This document shows positions 51,769 through 61,000 of a DNA stretch of 64,000 nt, piece by piece. The notes under the pieces are model-generated. The model saw nothing but the letters and a program-made list of their open reading frames with translations. It made no database searches and was not told where the DNA came from. Positions within the stretch are counted from its first letter, which is position 1. Each line of letters begins with the position of its first letter. The translations under genes were made by a program, and so were the position numbers. The DNA comes from Roseimicrobium gellanilyticum (GTDB lineage Bacteria; Verrucomicrobiota; Verrucomicrobiia; Verrucomicrobiales; Verrucomicrobiaceae): positions 1,219,228 through 1,283,227 of the forward strand of contig NZ_QNRR01000001.1 of NCBI RefSeq assembly GCF_003315205.1, written 5' to 3'.

Positions 51769-51872
51769 GGAACTCAGCGAACGACCCAAGCTCTGCGACG
51801 CAGCTCGCGCGACACTACGAACGCAGCCCGAGTGCGATTGTCGCTGCAGCGGATGGTTCGCTTGATGGTTGA

Positions 51873-52178
51873 TTACCTTGGTGCGCGACCACCCCAAGGC
51901 ATCGAGGTCCACCGGGATTGCCTTGAAGTTTTAGGGAATCGCCGACCAACGTCGATCTCCCCAATCTTGGTCTTGTAGTAGTGCCGGATTTTGAAATCCT
52001 GATGCTTGAAGTAATCAAAGCGTTCATCGCTTCCCACGTAATACCAACCTTCCGCTTTCGAAGGCTCCCCCGGCGCAGTGATGCCTAGAAGTGCTGTACT
52101 ATTGACCAAGTGGTGTCGTACGGGTGCGGCGCATGAGGCCAGAATGACAAGAAGCGGTAACAACGCAACGATTCTCAT
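51873..52178 (-). CDS. Small lipoprotein of unknown function
   Basis: A 101-residue protein with a clear lipoprotein signal (MRIVALLPLLVILASC, Cys16). The middle part WYYVGSDERFDYFKHQDFKI looks like a beta-strand-rich domain, while the last 15 residues are basic and Trp-rich. I do not recognise the family. The gene lies 104 nt upstream of the NUDIX gene on the same strand. Confidence 0.68.
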   Translation of the reverse strand: MRIVALLPLLVILASCAAPVRHHLVNSTALLGITAPGEPSKAEGWYYVGSDERFDYFKHQDFKIRHYYKTKIGEIDVGRRFPKTSRQSRWTSMPWGGRAPR

Positions 52179-52332
52179 GGTGGCTGCTTTTTAGCGAACA
52201 TACAGAGAGTCCGCAACCATGTCTGGTTTGCAATGTATCTTTCCCCTGGGGGCATTCGGTGGGGATAACCTGCGAGATGGGTATGACAAAGGTACTTATC
52301 CAAGTGCCCTTCGCGTCTGTCCTCTTAGGTTC

Positions 52333-52911
52333 CTACCACAACTTGTACCACGGCTTCTTCTCTCCAGAAACCGACGGGGAAGCAGGATGCGGAGGCGAAG
52401 TCTTGCTACCCTCAATGAAGCCGTGAACAGCAATATTGAACGCAGTCTCAGCGCCGACATCCTTTGTGCACTCCTTTGCGATGAACGCCGTTGCCATCGC
52501 GGCTGCGTGCGCAGCTTCCTTTAGTGGGACTGCGTTTTTCCGGGCGATTTCCATGGCCTCGTCTTGCAACAGCGATAGCGATTGCAGAGTGGTGAGTTCG
52601 GGGTCTTCTCCACGTTTGTGATCTCCACCAAGCTTTGCAGGATCGAACTGCACTCCGAAGTGCTGCAACAATGACCCGAAAATGTTCACGAGCTGCGGTC
52701 CTTGCTCATTGGCCTCATTGGACAGGACAACGGTCCCCGGCGTCACGTCATGGATGTTTAGATTGAAAGACCGGAGTAGAAGGCTCCCGGCCAATCGGGC
52801 CGAACTCGCAATGGCAGTGTGGGGGTGCACTGCGCGCCCTGAGCCGAGTCGTGCCGCGATGAGTTCGACCAGCTCTCCCGCGGTCTTGTGCTGCGCTTCG
52901 GATATCTGCAT
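52333..52911 (-). CDS. Hypothetical protein
   Basis: A 192-residue soluble protein, predicted mainly helical: AQHKTAGELVELIAARLGSG at the start, a central hydrophobic helix (ARLAGSLLLRSF), and a second helical half rich in Ala (EAAHAAAMATAFIAKECTKD). The C-terminus is Pro/Ser-rich. No known family comes to mind. ATG 52911 was chosen because the longer frame (to 53184) has no plausible N-terminus and would run toward the tRNA gene region. Confidence 0.6.
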   Translation of the reverse strand: MQISEAQHKTAGELVELIAARLGSGRAVHPHTAIASSARLAGSLLLRSFNLNIHDVTPGTVVLSNEANEQGPQLVNIFGSLLQHFGVQFDPAKLGGDHKRGEDPELTTLQSLSLLQDEAMEIARKNAVPLKEAAHAAAMATAFIAKECTKDVGAETAFNIAVHGFIEGSKTSPPHPASPSVSGEKKPWYKLW

Positions 52912-53266
52912 ACGTTGAACGAGTGGCCTAACACAGGGATTGTTTGCAGGCACGCAGAAACACAGTCCCCCAAGCGCAGGGTGTCCTGAGAGAATGCTGG
53001 AATCGCCAGCCGTCAAAAAAAGATGTCCTGTCCTTCTGGGCTTCCGGCATAGGGACTGGAGAAGCGAGCACCGGCGGGGTGGCTTACCATTTTCCAGTCC
53101 AGTCAGACCATGGACTTTGCTGGACGTTGGACGACTGGAAAATGAACTGCGCCCGTCTGGCCTGTCATCCCTCGTGATTCGCATCGCCCGCCTCGCATTC
53201 CACCGTTACCGTCGCATCGCTTACCACTCACCTGTCCCGCAACTGCCTGAGGCTCAGCAATCAGAG

Positions 53267-53354
53267 TGGCGGAGGGAGAGGGATTCGAACCCCCGGATAC
53301 TTGCGCATCAACGGTTTTCAAGACCGCCGCCTTAAACCACTCAGCCATCCCTCC
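53267..53354 (-). tRNA. tRNA-Ser (anticodon TGA) with encoded CCA
   Basis: On the minus strand an 88-nt tRNA: acceptor GGAGGGA pairs with TCCCTCC, then discriminator G and CCA. The anticodon loop CTTGAAA is closed by a CGGT/ACCG stem and has anticodon TGA (reads UCA). The T-loop is GTTCGAATC. A long variable arm (GATGCGCAAGTATC) identifies it as a class II tRNA-Ser. Confidence 0.95.
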
Positions 53355-53507
53355 TTGATTGGTACTTGGCTTGGGAGCCAGTCCAGTCCAGTCCATCCTC
53401 ATACACCGGGCGGGAAGGATGAAAAGCATTTTCCTGCTTGATTTTTTGCCTTGGCTCGCCAGACTGCCCGTCCACTTCATTTCTAGTCCAAGTCGAATCC
53501 CTTTATC

Positions 53508-53759
53508 ATGGTCGTCATCCGTCTCCGCCGCGAAGGCACAAAGAACCGTCCGTTTTACCGCGTTGTTGCCGCTGACCAGCGTTTCAAGCGCGACGGCCGT
53601 TTCATCGAGTCCCTCGGCACGTATGACCCGGCTCAGGAAAAGGGCGGCGTGAATCTCGATGTGGAGAAGGTGCAGTCCTGGATCACCAAGGGCGCCCAGC
53701 CCACCGACACGGTGCGTGGCCTCGTCAAGAAGGCCAAGGCCGCTGCGGCGAACGCCTAA
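53508..53759 (+). CDS. rpsP: 30S ribosomal protein S16
   Basis: An 83-residue ribosomal protein. [19 protein letters not shown], then [20 protein letters not shown] is the S16 signature; the rest has the normal [18 protein letters not shown]. It is the first gene of a short unit with the KH-domain protein, an arrangement frequent in bacteria (rpsP then khpA/ylqC). The trmD and rplS genes that often follow are not seen here. Confidence 0.95.
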   Translation: MVVIRLRREGTKNRPFYRVVAADQRFKRDGRFIESLGTYDPAQEKGGVNLDVEKVQSWITKGAQPTDTVRGLVKKAKAAAANA

Positions 53760-53795
53760 TCCGGCGGCGTCAGCCTCCCAGATTTGTTCTTTTTC

Positions 53796-53840
53796 AACCC
53801 GTTGCTGCGCACGTGGAGCAGCAACGGGTTTGTCTTTTTG
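53796..53840 (+). terminator. Strong hairpin between rpsP and khpA (terminator or attenuator)
   Basis: A perfect 13-bp stem AACCCGTTGCTGC and GCAGCAACGGGTT with a 9-nt loop, followed by TGTCTTTTTG. It lies 36 nt after the rpsP stop and 25 nt before the KH-protein start, so it would reduce khpA transcription relative to rpsP. Confidence 0.8.
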
Positions 53841-53864
53841 CCACGGCTCGGTCATACTGACGTC

Positions 53865-54206
53865 ATGGATGCCCCGGAAGCCCTGCGCGAGTTCCTCATG
53901 TACGTCATTGCGAACCTGATTGAGCAGCCGAAGCAGGCCAGCATTGCCGTGGGAACCACGCAGGCAGGGGCCATCTCCTACCGCATCCACCTCGCCCCTG
54001 AAGATGTGCGCCGGGTGGTGGGGAAGAATGGATTCACCATCAGCGCCATCCGCTCCCTGGTGAACGTGGCCGCCGCGAGGTATGGGGTGAAGGTATCCCT
54101 GCGCGTGGATGGAGTACGTGAGGAGGAGTTTCAATCACCCCAGCCGGCGGGGGCGCAGGCGGGTGCGGGAAGTGGGGTGGATGGCGAGCAGGGTGGGGAG
54201 GAGTAG
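53865..54206 (+). CDS. khpA: KH domain RNA-binding protein, KhpA-like
   Basis: A 113-residue protein with one KH domain; the GxxG loop is VGKNGFT (about residue 66), preceded by ISYRIHLAPEDVRRV and followed by ISAIRSLVNVAAARYG. Family members bind RNA (KhpA/KhpB in Gram-positives) and affect cell division and translation. The C-terminal 25 residues are a low-complexity Gly/Gln/Glu tail. It is separated from rpsP by a strong hairpin and converges on the small membrane protein cluster. Confidence 0.87.
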   Translation: MDAPEALREFLMYVIANLIEQPKQASIAVGTTQAGAISYRIHLAPEDVRRVVGKNGFTISAIRSLVNVAAARYGVKVSLRVDGVREEEFQSPQPAGAQAGAGSGVDGEQGGEE

Positions 54207-54231
54207 TGGCGACCGAACCGCCCAGAAGCAG

Positions 54232-54465
54232 CTACCTCCTCCGTAGGTTGCGCACCCAGTTGACAATGCCTAGCAAGATGAAACCAACCGCGCCAATCGC
54301 GAAGATAGTGTAGAACATCTGATGTTCCAGATGCCATTTGATTGCGTCCCCAACACTTGGGAAAGACACCGGGGTTGAAGTTACCCCGATCGTCCCCACG
54401 ACCCAGAGTGTCAACGCCGTCAAGAGGCAGTTCAGAGGCTGGATTTTTGCTAGTCTTGTTAGCAT
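54232..54465 (-). CDS. Small membrane protein, tandem paralogue 1 of 4
   Basis: A 77-residue protein with two hydrophobic helices (about residues 12-30 and 50-70), a KIQPLNC box near the N-terminus and a basic C-terminus (NWVRNLRRR). It is the most diverged member of a four-gene family but shares the KIxPLxC start, GTIGVTSTPV, the KWHLEHQMF segment (KYHTVDN in others) and the terminal VRN box. Function unknown. Confidence 0.7.
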   Translation of the reverse strand: MLTRLAKIQPLNCLLTALTLWVVGTIGVTSTPVSFPSVGDAIKWHLEHQMFYTIFAIGAVGFILLGIVNWVRNLRRR

Positions 54466-54522
54466 GTCCCTGAATTTACAAGAGGGCAGCCGAAAGAATC
54501 CAGGCTGAATGTCAACCTGAAG

Positions 54523-54768
54523 TCACCTCTGGCGCGGAGGTTGCAGGCAGTTGCGAACGCCCAAAGCGAGAAAGAAGAGTGACAGTACCAATGGCCCGGT
54601 GACAATCGCATTGTCCACGGTGTGGTATTTGAGAGCGGCCCAGTGCGACTCCCAAAAGCCGCCGATGAATACGGGGTTGGAGGTTACTCCCAGTGTTGCA
54701 ACCATGAGGCAGAGGAACCACAGGCACACACACGTTAAAGGGCTGATTTTGCCGAGGTTCTTGAGCAT
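54523..54768 (-). CDS. Small membrane protein, tandem paralogue 2 of 4
   Basis: An 81-residue protein with two transmembrane helices and conserved KISPLTC, ATLGVTSNPV, FWESHWAALKYHTVDNAIVTGP, and the C-terminal VRNCLQPPRQR. It is very similar to its upstream neighbour (paralogue 3). The segment between helices is probably exposed on the outer face of the membrane. No known family. The spacing and orientation suggest a common transcript with the others. Confidence 0.75.
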   Translation of the reverse strand: MLKNLGKISPLTCVCLWFLCLMVATLGVTSNPVFIGGFWESHWAALKYHTVDNAIVTGPLVLSLFFLALGVRNCLQPPRQR

Positions 54769-54826
54769 GGTCTCTCGCGTACACCAAATACCTTGAGGGT
54801 GGGGAGGGGCACCTCGGGTAGGAAGT

Positions 54827-55072
54827 TTACCGTCGATGAGGAGGTTGCAGGCAGTTGCGGACCGCCAACCCGAGAAAGAGAAACGACATCACCACCGGAC
54901 CAGTGACCGTGGCGTTGGTTATGATGTGGTATTTGAGGATAGCCCAAGTCGACTCCCAAAAGCTGCCGGTGAATGTGGGGAAAGAGCTCATGCCCAGTGT
55001 TCCAAGCACAAAGCAGAGGCACCCCAAGAACAAGCACTCCAGAGGGTGGATTTTGTTAAGTTTCCTCAGCAC
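54827..55072 (-). CDS. Small membrane protein, tandem paralogue 3 of 4
   Basis: An 81-residue protein starting with GTG (55070-55072). It has the family features KIHPLEC, GTLGMSSFPTF, FWESTWAILKYHIITNATVTGP and VRNCLQPPHRR. It shares long identical stretches with paralogue 2, showing recent duplication. Function unknown. Confidence 0.72.
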   Translation of the reverse strand: MLRKLNKIHPLECLFLGCLCFVLGTLGMSSFPTFTGSFWESTWAILKYHIITNATVTGPVVMSFLFLGLAVRNCLQPPHRR

Positions 55073-55148
55073 GGACTTCCATGTTAAGCGGAAGTGTTGA
55101 GGTTACGCCAGACTGAACCTACCCAAGCCCTGTCTCTGCACGCTCGAA

Positions 55149-55391
55149 TCACCTCTTTCGGGTTTTCCGAGAGGAGGGAATCCGGCAGTTGTAAAACGCC
55201 AGTCCCAGAAACTCCACGGCCAGCACCAGGGAGGCGGTCACGGCGGCGTTGTCCACCACGTAGTATTCCATTTCGCTCCGGGTGGAGCTGTAGGGCATGG
55301 GGGCCGCGTTGGCGCTCCAATACGAGAGGTACAGGAACAGGAAAAACAAAACGAAGCATGCGACCGGGTGGAGCCTAATGAGCAGCGTCAT
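55149..55391 (-). CDS. Small membrane protein, tandem paralogue 4 of 4
   Basis: An 80-residue, more diverged member: RLHPVACFVLFFLFL in place of KIxPLxC, a segment MEYYVVDNAAVTASLVLAVEF that matches KYHTVDNAIVTGP of the others, and the final FYNCRIP instead of VRNCLQP. AGGGG lies 4 nt ahead of the ATG at 55391, which was therefore preferred over the ATG at 55403 and the longer open frame. Confidence 0.7.
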   Translation of the reverse strand: MTLLIRLHPVACFVLFFLFLYLSYWSANAAPMPYSSTRSEMEYYVVDNAAVTASLVLAVEFLGLAFYNCRIPSSRKTRKR

Positions 55392-55501
55392 GGTGCCCCT
55401 CATCTTACCCCAACGCTTCCCGGCGAATCCAGTCTGAATTTTCACCCGAGCGCTGCCAAAACCATCTTGCGCATTGGCACGCCTTTGGCACGTTCGTGGC
55501 C

Positions 55502-56059
55502 ATGATGTCGCTGCTGCTGCGTGCTCGTCTCCTTGTTCCCGCGCTTGCGGGATTGTTGCTCGCCTCTTGTGCGGGTGTTCACAGGGAGCCGTACGTGGTG
55601 CAGGAGCCTGGCTACCTGACTCCGGCGGAGTATCAGCAGAAGGCACGCGTCATCGCGCCACGCATCTACCGCGATTACCATCCGCACACCTTCGCGATCG
55701 TCAGCACGGACAAGGTGTATACCCGCACCACCGTCCGCCCGGCGGATGACGAGGCGCCAGATGCCATCCCGCCCTACAACCGCACGGTGCCCACCATCGA
55801 GGTGGCAATGGAGCGGCCGGAGATGCCTCCAGTCACCTGTGAGGGCAACTGCTATGAGCCCCGCAAGTGCCACTCCTGCGGTTCCTGCCAGTGCCATCCG
55901 AAGATTCCGCGCAAGGCGATCACGTTTGAGTTCGAGCCGTCGGGTGAGTTGATTTACACCACGCACGTCACCGGCCCGAAAACTACGAAATACCGCCGTG
56001 ACGAGTTCGCCTGGTGGCCATCTTCCCGCAGGCTGCACGGGACCAGGTACAAGGATTGA
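55502..56059 (+). CDS. Cys-rich lipoprotein of unknown function
   Basis: A 185-residue lipoprotein (signal ending LLASC, Cys about residue 23). The C-terminal half has a cysteine cluster CEGNCYEPRKCHSCGSCQC that may bind a metal or form disulfides, followed by a beta-rich segment (AITFEFEPSGELIYTTHV). I know of no family. The gene diverges from the small-membrane-protein cluster and is followed by another small lipoprotein gene 11 nt later, likely in one transcript. Confidence 0.68.
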   Translation: MMSLLLRARLLVPALAGLLLASCAGVHREPYVVQEPGYLTPAEYQQKARVIAPRIYRDYHPHTFAIVSTDKVYTRTTVRPADDEAPDAIPPYNRTVPTIEVAMERPEMPPVTCEGNCYEPRKCHSCGSCQCHPKIPRKAITFEFEPSGELIYTTHVTGPKTTKYRRDEFAWWPSSRRLHGTRYKD

Positions 56060-56070
56060 GGCGGTAGCCC

Positions 56071-56325
56071 ATGATTCGTGCATTTGTTGCTGTCGTCGTG
56101 GCTGCAGGCGCTCTGGTGTCGTGTGCCCGGCATGAGGCTGCCAAGCTGGAACCGGGTCAGCCTCGGAGTTCCGGGTGTCAAGCTTCGGTGGCATCCGGCG
56201 AAAAGTCTGGGCCTGAGAAAGCCCAAGCGTCCCCGGCATCCCCATCCACATCCAGACAAAAGACACGCTTCCTGCCAGAGGAGGCGACGGACTATGAGAT
56301 TCCTTTGCCGCCGCTGATGAGGTGA
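56071..56325 (+). CDS. Small lipoprotein of unknown function
   Basis: An 84-residue protein with a lipobox signal (MIRAFVAVVVAAGALVSC, Cys18) and a Ser/Pro/Lys-rich unstructured remainder. It begins 11 nt after the Cys-rich lipoprotein gene and probably shares its transcript. No similarity recognised. Confidence 0.6.
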   Translation: MIRAFVAVVVAAGALVSCARHEAAKLEPGQPRSSGCQASVASGEKSGPEKAQASPASPSTSRQKTRFLPEEATDYEIPLPPLMR

Positions 56326-56335
56326 TTAAAACGCG

Positions 56336-56857
56336 CTAGCGCCGGGCCGTCACCTCGGCTGGCTTCAGTATCTCCACCGTGAATGGAGCATCATAGGAGT
56401 CGATGTGATACTGGGGTACTGGGCATCTATCCCGCATGTCTGGGGGTAGGTGGTCCTTTATCCCCACGCAGGCATCACGGAGCATCTGATGCCCCGGCGG
56501 CTGCCAGGTGTAGGTGACTGTCAGCGGACCAAAATGTTCCAACACGGAAATGTCACCTTGTGCGGGGGCGAGCGTGCGCGTTTCTCCGGGGCGGAGGAAT
56601 TGCAGGTCGCGCTCCGTCTGGCTGTTGTGGCACGAGAAGAAGCTGCGCGATGAACCGTTGCCGATGTAGCAACCCTGGAATCTGACGGGGAATGAGGACC
56701 GGTTGGTTACTGCGATGAGTGATTCACGGCTGTGGCGCTGCGCGAAGCCAAAGCGCAGCGGGTCGTGGTTGGTCCATGCGAGGACGTAATAAGCCGCCGG
56801 GACGCTGACGAGGATGAAGAGGACCGCTGCAATGATGGTCTTCAGCTTCCTCGACAT
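56336..56857 (-). CDS. Hypothetical single-pass membrane protein
   Basis: A 173-residue protein with one transmembrane segment near the N-terminus (IIAAVLFILVSVPAAYYVLA) and a predicted extracytoplasmic domain of beta strands (VRFQGCYIGNGSSRSFFSCH, then LTVTYTWQPPGHQMLRDAC). It has four Cys that could pair. No family recognised. It converges on the lipoprotein genes with 10 nt between the stops and diverges from the IclR gene (183 nt gap). Confidence 0.65.
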   Translation of the reverse strand: MSRKLKTIIAAVLFILVSVPAAYYVLAWTNHDPLRFGFAQRHSRESLIAVTNRSSFPVRFQGCYIGNGSSRSFFSCHNSQTERDLQFLRPGETRTLAPAQGDISVLEHFGPLTVTYTWQPPGHQMLRDACVGIKDHLPPDMRDRCPVPQYHIDSYDAPFTVEILKPAEVTARR

Positions 56858-57039
56858 GGGAGAAACGACGGTGGCTGGGTCGAGCTGGTTCCTGCGCTGC
56901 GCTGCTGTGGCAGAGGCATGCTGGCAAAATGCGGCAGCCCCGGCAATGCAAATCAGGGCATGGGTGGTGCAGACGGCGGCATGAAACTTTCTGCCCGCCG
57001 TGAAAGACTCCGTTTTCACAGGCGTAATGCTTTCCGTCC

Positions 57040-57948
57040 ATGAAAACACCCGCGATCCAGCGCACCACCAGCAACAGCAACAGGAGCCTTCCCGGGGAGG
57101 GCCCGACTGGCAACGGCAGCAACTCGAACGGCGATACTCTGACGAACGGAAACGGAAACGGGAATGGGGCCGCAGCGGTCACGCCGGTGGAGTCCGAGTC
57201 GCAAGCCCCTGCTCTGCAGCGTGGACTTGCTGTGCTGGAGTTCCTCGCCGGTCGTGAAGAGGGCGCGACGCTCTCTGAAATCAGCGCCGCGCTGGGCCTC
57301 TCTCCCGCGTCGAGCTTCCGCCTTACGGGGGTGCTGGAGGATTCGGGGTACGTGCTGCGTGAGGAGACCTCGCGACGCTTCCGGCTCTCTCGCAAGCTCC
57401 TGCGTCTTGGCCAGCCGCAGCATGAGGGGCGCAGCCTCGTGGAGTGCTGCCTGCCTGCTATGCGTGAGGTACTGGCGCAGACGGGGGAGACGGTGCAGCT
57501 CTGCTGCCTCGCGGAGCATGAGTGCGTGATGATTGAGCAGCTGCCCTCCACGCATCCCTTCAAGTACATCGTGGACCTCGGCTCGCGTCCGCCCATACAC
57601 TGCTGCGCGCCGGGGAAGGCGATGCTGGCATATCTTCCGGAGCCTGCGCTTGGCGCCGCGCTGGCTGCGACCACCTTCACTACGCATACGCCACGCACCC
57701 TCACTACGGCGGAGGCGCTGGTGGAGTCCTTTGGGAAGATTCGCGAACGTGGTTTCGCGGTGGACCAGGGGGAACATTTCGAGGGCATCCACTGTGTGGC
57801 GGCTCCGCTGCTGGATCGCCATGGACATCCCGTGGCGGCCATCACGATTGCCGGACCCTCCACTCGCATCCAGGCCCGCCGTTTCAATGAGTACGGTCGT
57901 ATCATGAAGCAGGCTGCCGCACAGGCTGCGCTTCGGTATCTTGGTTGA
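57040..57948 (+). CDS. IclR family transcriptional regulator
   Basis: A 302-residue regulator. An N-terminal low-complexity stretch (NGSNSNGDTLTNGNGNGNGA, about residues 25-45) precedes the winged HTH (ALQRGLAVLEFL, then LSEISAALGLSPASSFRL) and the IclR effector domain (RPPIHCCAPGKAMLAYLP, then ERGFAVDQGEHFEGIHCVAAP). Effectors are usually aromatic or sugar-derived acids. It is located directly upstream of the PSD1 cytochrome gene (88 nt to the start), so it likely controls that operon. The Asn/Gly extension is unusual for the family. Confidence 0.92.
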   Translation: MKTPAIQRTTSNSNRSLPGEGPTGNGSNSNGDTLTNGNGNGNGAAAVTPVESESQAPALQRGLAVLEFLAGREEGATLSEISAALGLSPASSFRLTGVLEDSGYVLREETSRRFRLSRKLLRLGQPQHEGRSLVECCLPAMREVLAQTGETVQLCCLAEHECVMIEQLPSTHPFKYIVDLGSRPPIHCCAPGKAMLAYLPEPALGAALAATTFTTHTPRTLTTAEALVESFGKIRERGFAVDQGEHFEGIHCVAAPLLDRHGHPVAAITIAGPSTRIQARRFNEYGRIMKQAAAQAALRYLG

Positions 57949-58036
57949 TATCACCTCTCCCTTTTTGGAAACGAGAACCCGTACGCTCAAGCTCACGTTT
58001 CTCATGCGCCCCTCTCACGCATCCAACTCAGCCCCC

Positions 58037-61000
58037 ATGCGCATCACCCACAGGAGTCTTGCTCTCTCTCGTGTTCTTGCACTTGCCCTGGCGCTTGTAT
58101 TTGTCGGATTCGCTCCAGCCGCATCCACACCCGCGACGGTTGCTGCCAAGCCCACGCCGGCACAAGTCGAGTTCTTCGAGTCGAAGATTCGTCCCGTGCT
58201 CGTGGGGGAATGCTACGACTGTCACGGCGCGAAGAAGGACAAGGGCGGCCTGCGTCTGGACTCTCGCGATGCCATGCTCGCTGGCGGTGATAGCGGCCCG
58301 CTCTTTGTACCCGGCGCTCCGGAGAAGAGCCTGCTCATCCAGTCGCTCATGCACACCACGCCGGAAACGGAGCTGCATATGCCGAAGGATGGCGCGAAGC
58401 TGGAGGAGGGACGCATCGCCGACTTCAAGAAGTGGATTGCCGATGGCGCGCCCGACCCGCGTGATAAACCCGAGCCCGTGATGAGCCCGGAGCAATCGTG
58501 GGAGCAGGCGCTCGCCACGCGGAAGCAGTGGTGGAGCTTCCTGCCGGTGAAGGCCACGGAGCCTCCCGCCGTGAAGGACGCTGCCTGGTCACAGCATCCC
58601 GTGGATCGATTCCTTCTCGCAAAACAAGAGGCGCAAGGATTGCAGCCTGTGAAGGCTGCTGATGCAGCCACGCTCATCCGTCGTGTCTCCTATGTGCTCA
58701 CGGGACTACCACCCACACCGGAGGAAATCGAAACCTTCAAGACTGCATTTGCCAAGAATGCCGATGCCGCACTCAGCGAACTCATCGACCGCCTGATGGC
58801 CTCACCACGCTACGGCGAGGCGTGGGCTCGTCACTGGATGGATTGGGTGCGCTATGCGGAGTCCCACGGTAGCGAAGGGGACGCGGCCATTCCCTTCGCG
58901 TGGCGTTATCGCGATTATCTTATCCGTGCCTTCAACAGTGATGTCCCCTATCCGCAGATGGTGCGTGAGGCGATCGCTGGTGACATGCTGAAGAGTCCGC
59001 GTGTGGATGCGGTAAATGGCATCAATGAAAGCGCGCTGGGAATTGGTCAGCTCCGCATGGTGCTGCATGGATTCTCGCCCACGGACTCGCTGGATGAACT
59101 GGTGACCTTCACGGACAACCAGGTGGATACGGTCACGAAGGCCTTCCTCGGACTCACGGTCTCCTGCGCGCGATGCCACAATCACAAGTTCGATGCCATC
59201 TCCCAGGCGGACTTCTATTCGCTCTACGGCATCTTCACCAGCACACGTCCCGCCTTGATTGATGTGAATCTGCCAGAGGTGGGCAAGGTGCAGCGCGAAG
59301 AACTCACCAAGCTGAAGGGCGAAATCAAGAAGGTGGTGGCTGAAGCATGGCTCGCCGCAGCGAAGGACCTGCCTACCATTCCTGAGAAGCCTGTGCCTCC
59401 CATGTCTGAGGGGGTGATTGAGCACTGGGACCTTCGCAAGGAGAAGTGGTATACGGATGGCCATGGCGTGCAGCAAGGCCCGACGAAGGCGGGTGAGTTC
59501 AGCATTGCCACGGAAGGTGAGCGCATCATCGCGGGGGTCCATCCTTCTGGTGTCTTCAGTGATCTGCTGTCCACGAAGGTTCGCGGTGTGCTCATGTCAC
59601 CGCGGTTGAAAAATCCCGGTGGTAAGCTCTGGATGCGCTCCGCAGGCGGCGGCATGGCGCGTGCACGCTATGTGGTGCAGAATTATCCGCGCACCGGCAC
59701 CATCCACAAGGCGAAGGACTTCAAGGATGAGCCGGGCGATGCACGCCTCGCCTGGCGTGAACTGGACCTCGAATATTGGAAGGGCGATGACATCTTCATC
59801 CAGTGCACGACGGTGGCGGATCAACCCGCCGAGGCGAAGCTGGATGCACGTTCATGGTTCGGCATCACGGATGTGATCATCACCAAAGGCGAGCCCCCAC
59901 CCGCGGTGTCCATCCATGGAAATCCGGCGGAGGCCGTGCAGGCCTGGCAGAGCGGCAAGATGACGGATGCGCAGGCGGAGCTGCTCGACTCCCTGATTGC
60001 CGAGGGTAAGCTTCCCAACGATGCAAAGAAAATTCCCGCTGCCGCCGCGCTGCTGGCCAGGTATCGTGAAGTAGAGGCCGCGCTGCCTCTGCCCACACGT
60101 GCTCCGGGTGTGCTGGAGGCGGAGGGGCATGATGCGCCGATGTTCGCGCAGGGTGATCACAAGCGGCCCGGCCCCCCAGTGCCACGTCGATTCCTGGACG
60201 GCATCAATCCTACACCCTATCACACCGCGAAGAGTGGTCGCCTGGAGCTTGCGGAGAGCATCGTGGATCCCGCGAACCCGCTGACCTCTCGCGTCGTTGT
60301 GAATCGCCTGTGGCAGACGGTCTTTGGCAATGGTCTTGTGGCCACGCCAGACAATTTCGGTCGCCTCGGCGAACCACCGTCGCATCCCGAGCTGCTCGAT
60401 TATCTGGCCAGCCGCTTCGATTCGGAAAAGGGCAGCATCAAGAGCATGCTGAAATTCCTGCTGAACTCCAAAGCCTTCCAACTCGACTCGGAGGCAGCAC
60501 CTGCCGCTGCGCAAAAGGACCCGCAGAACAAGCTGCTCACGCACTTCACCGTGCGGAGACTCGAAGCAGAATCCATCCGCGACAGCATTCTCGCACTCTC
60601 CGGCAAGATGGAAGAGAAGATGTATGGTGAGTCCGAGTCGGGCGGCTCCTATCGACGCAGCGTGTATGTGAAGGTGGTGCGCAACAGCCTGGATGATTTC
60701 CTGACCGCATTCGACGCACCCGTGCCAAGCGCTTCTCGTGGCAAGCGCGACTCTACCAATGTGCCTGCGCAATCGCTCGCGCTTCTGAATGATCGCAAGG
60801 TCATCAACTGGTCCGGCTATTGGGGCGCGCGCTCGTACAAGAACAAGGACCTGGCAACGGATGAAGCCCGGGTGCAGCGGATGTTCCAGGAGGCATTCGG
60901 TCGCGCGGCCACGGAGACGGAAGTTGCGCAGAACATTGCCTTTCTAGGGGCGTCCTCAAAGGTGGGAGAGCAGCAGCAGGCCGAGTTGGCCCGACTTGAG

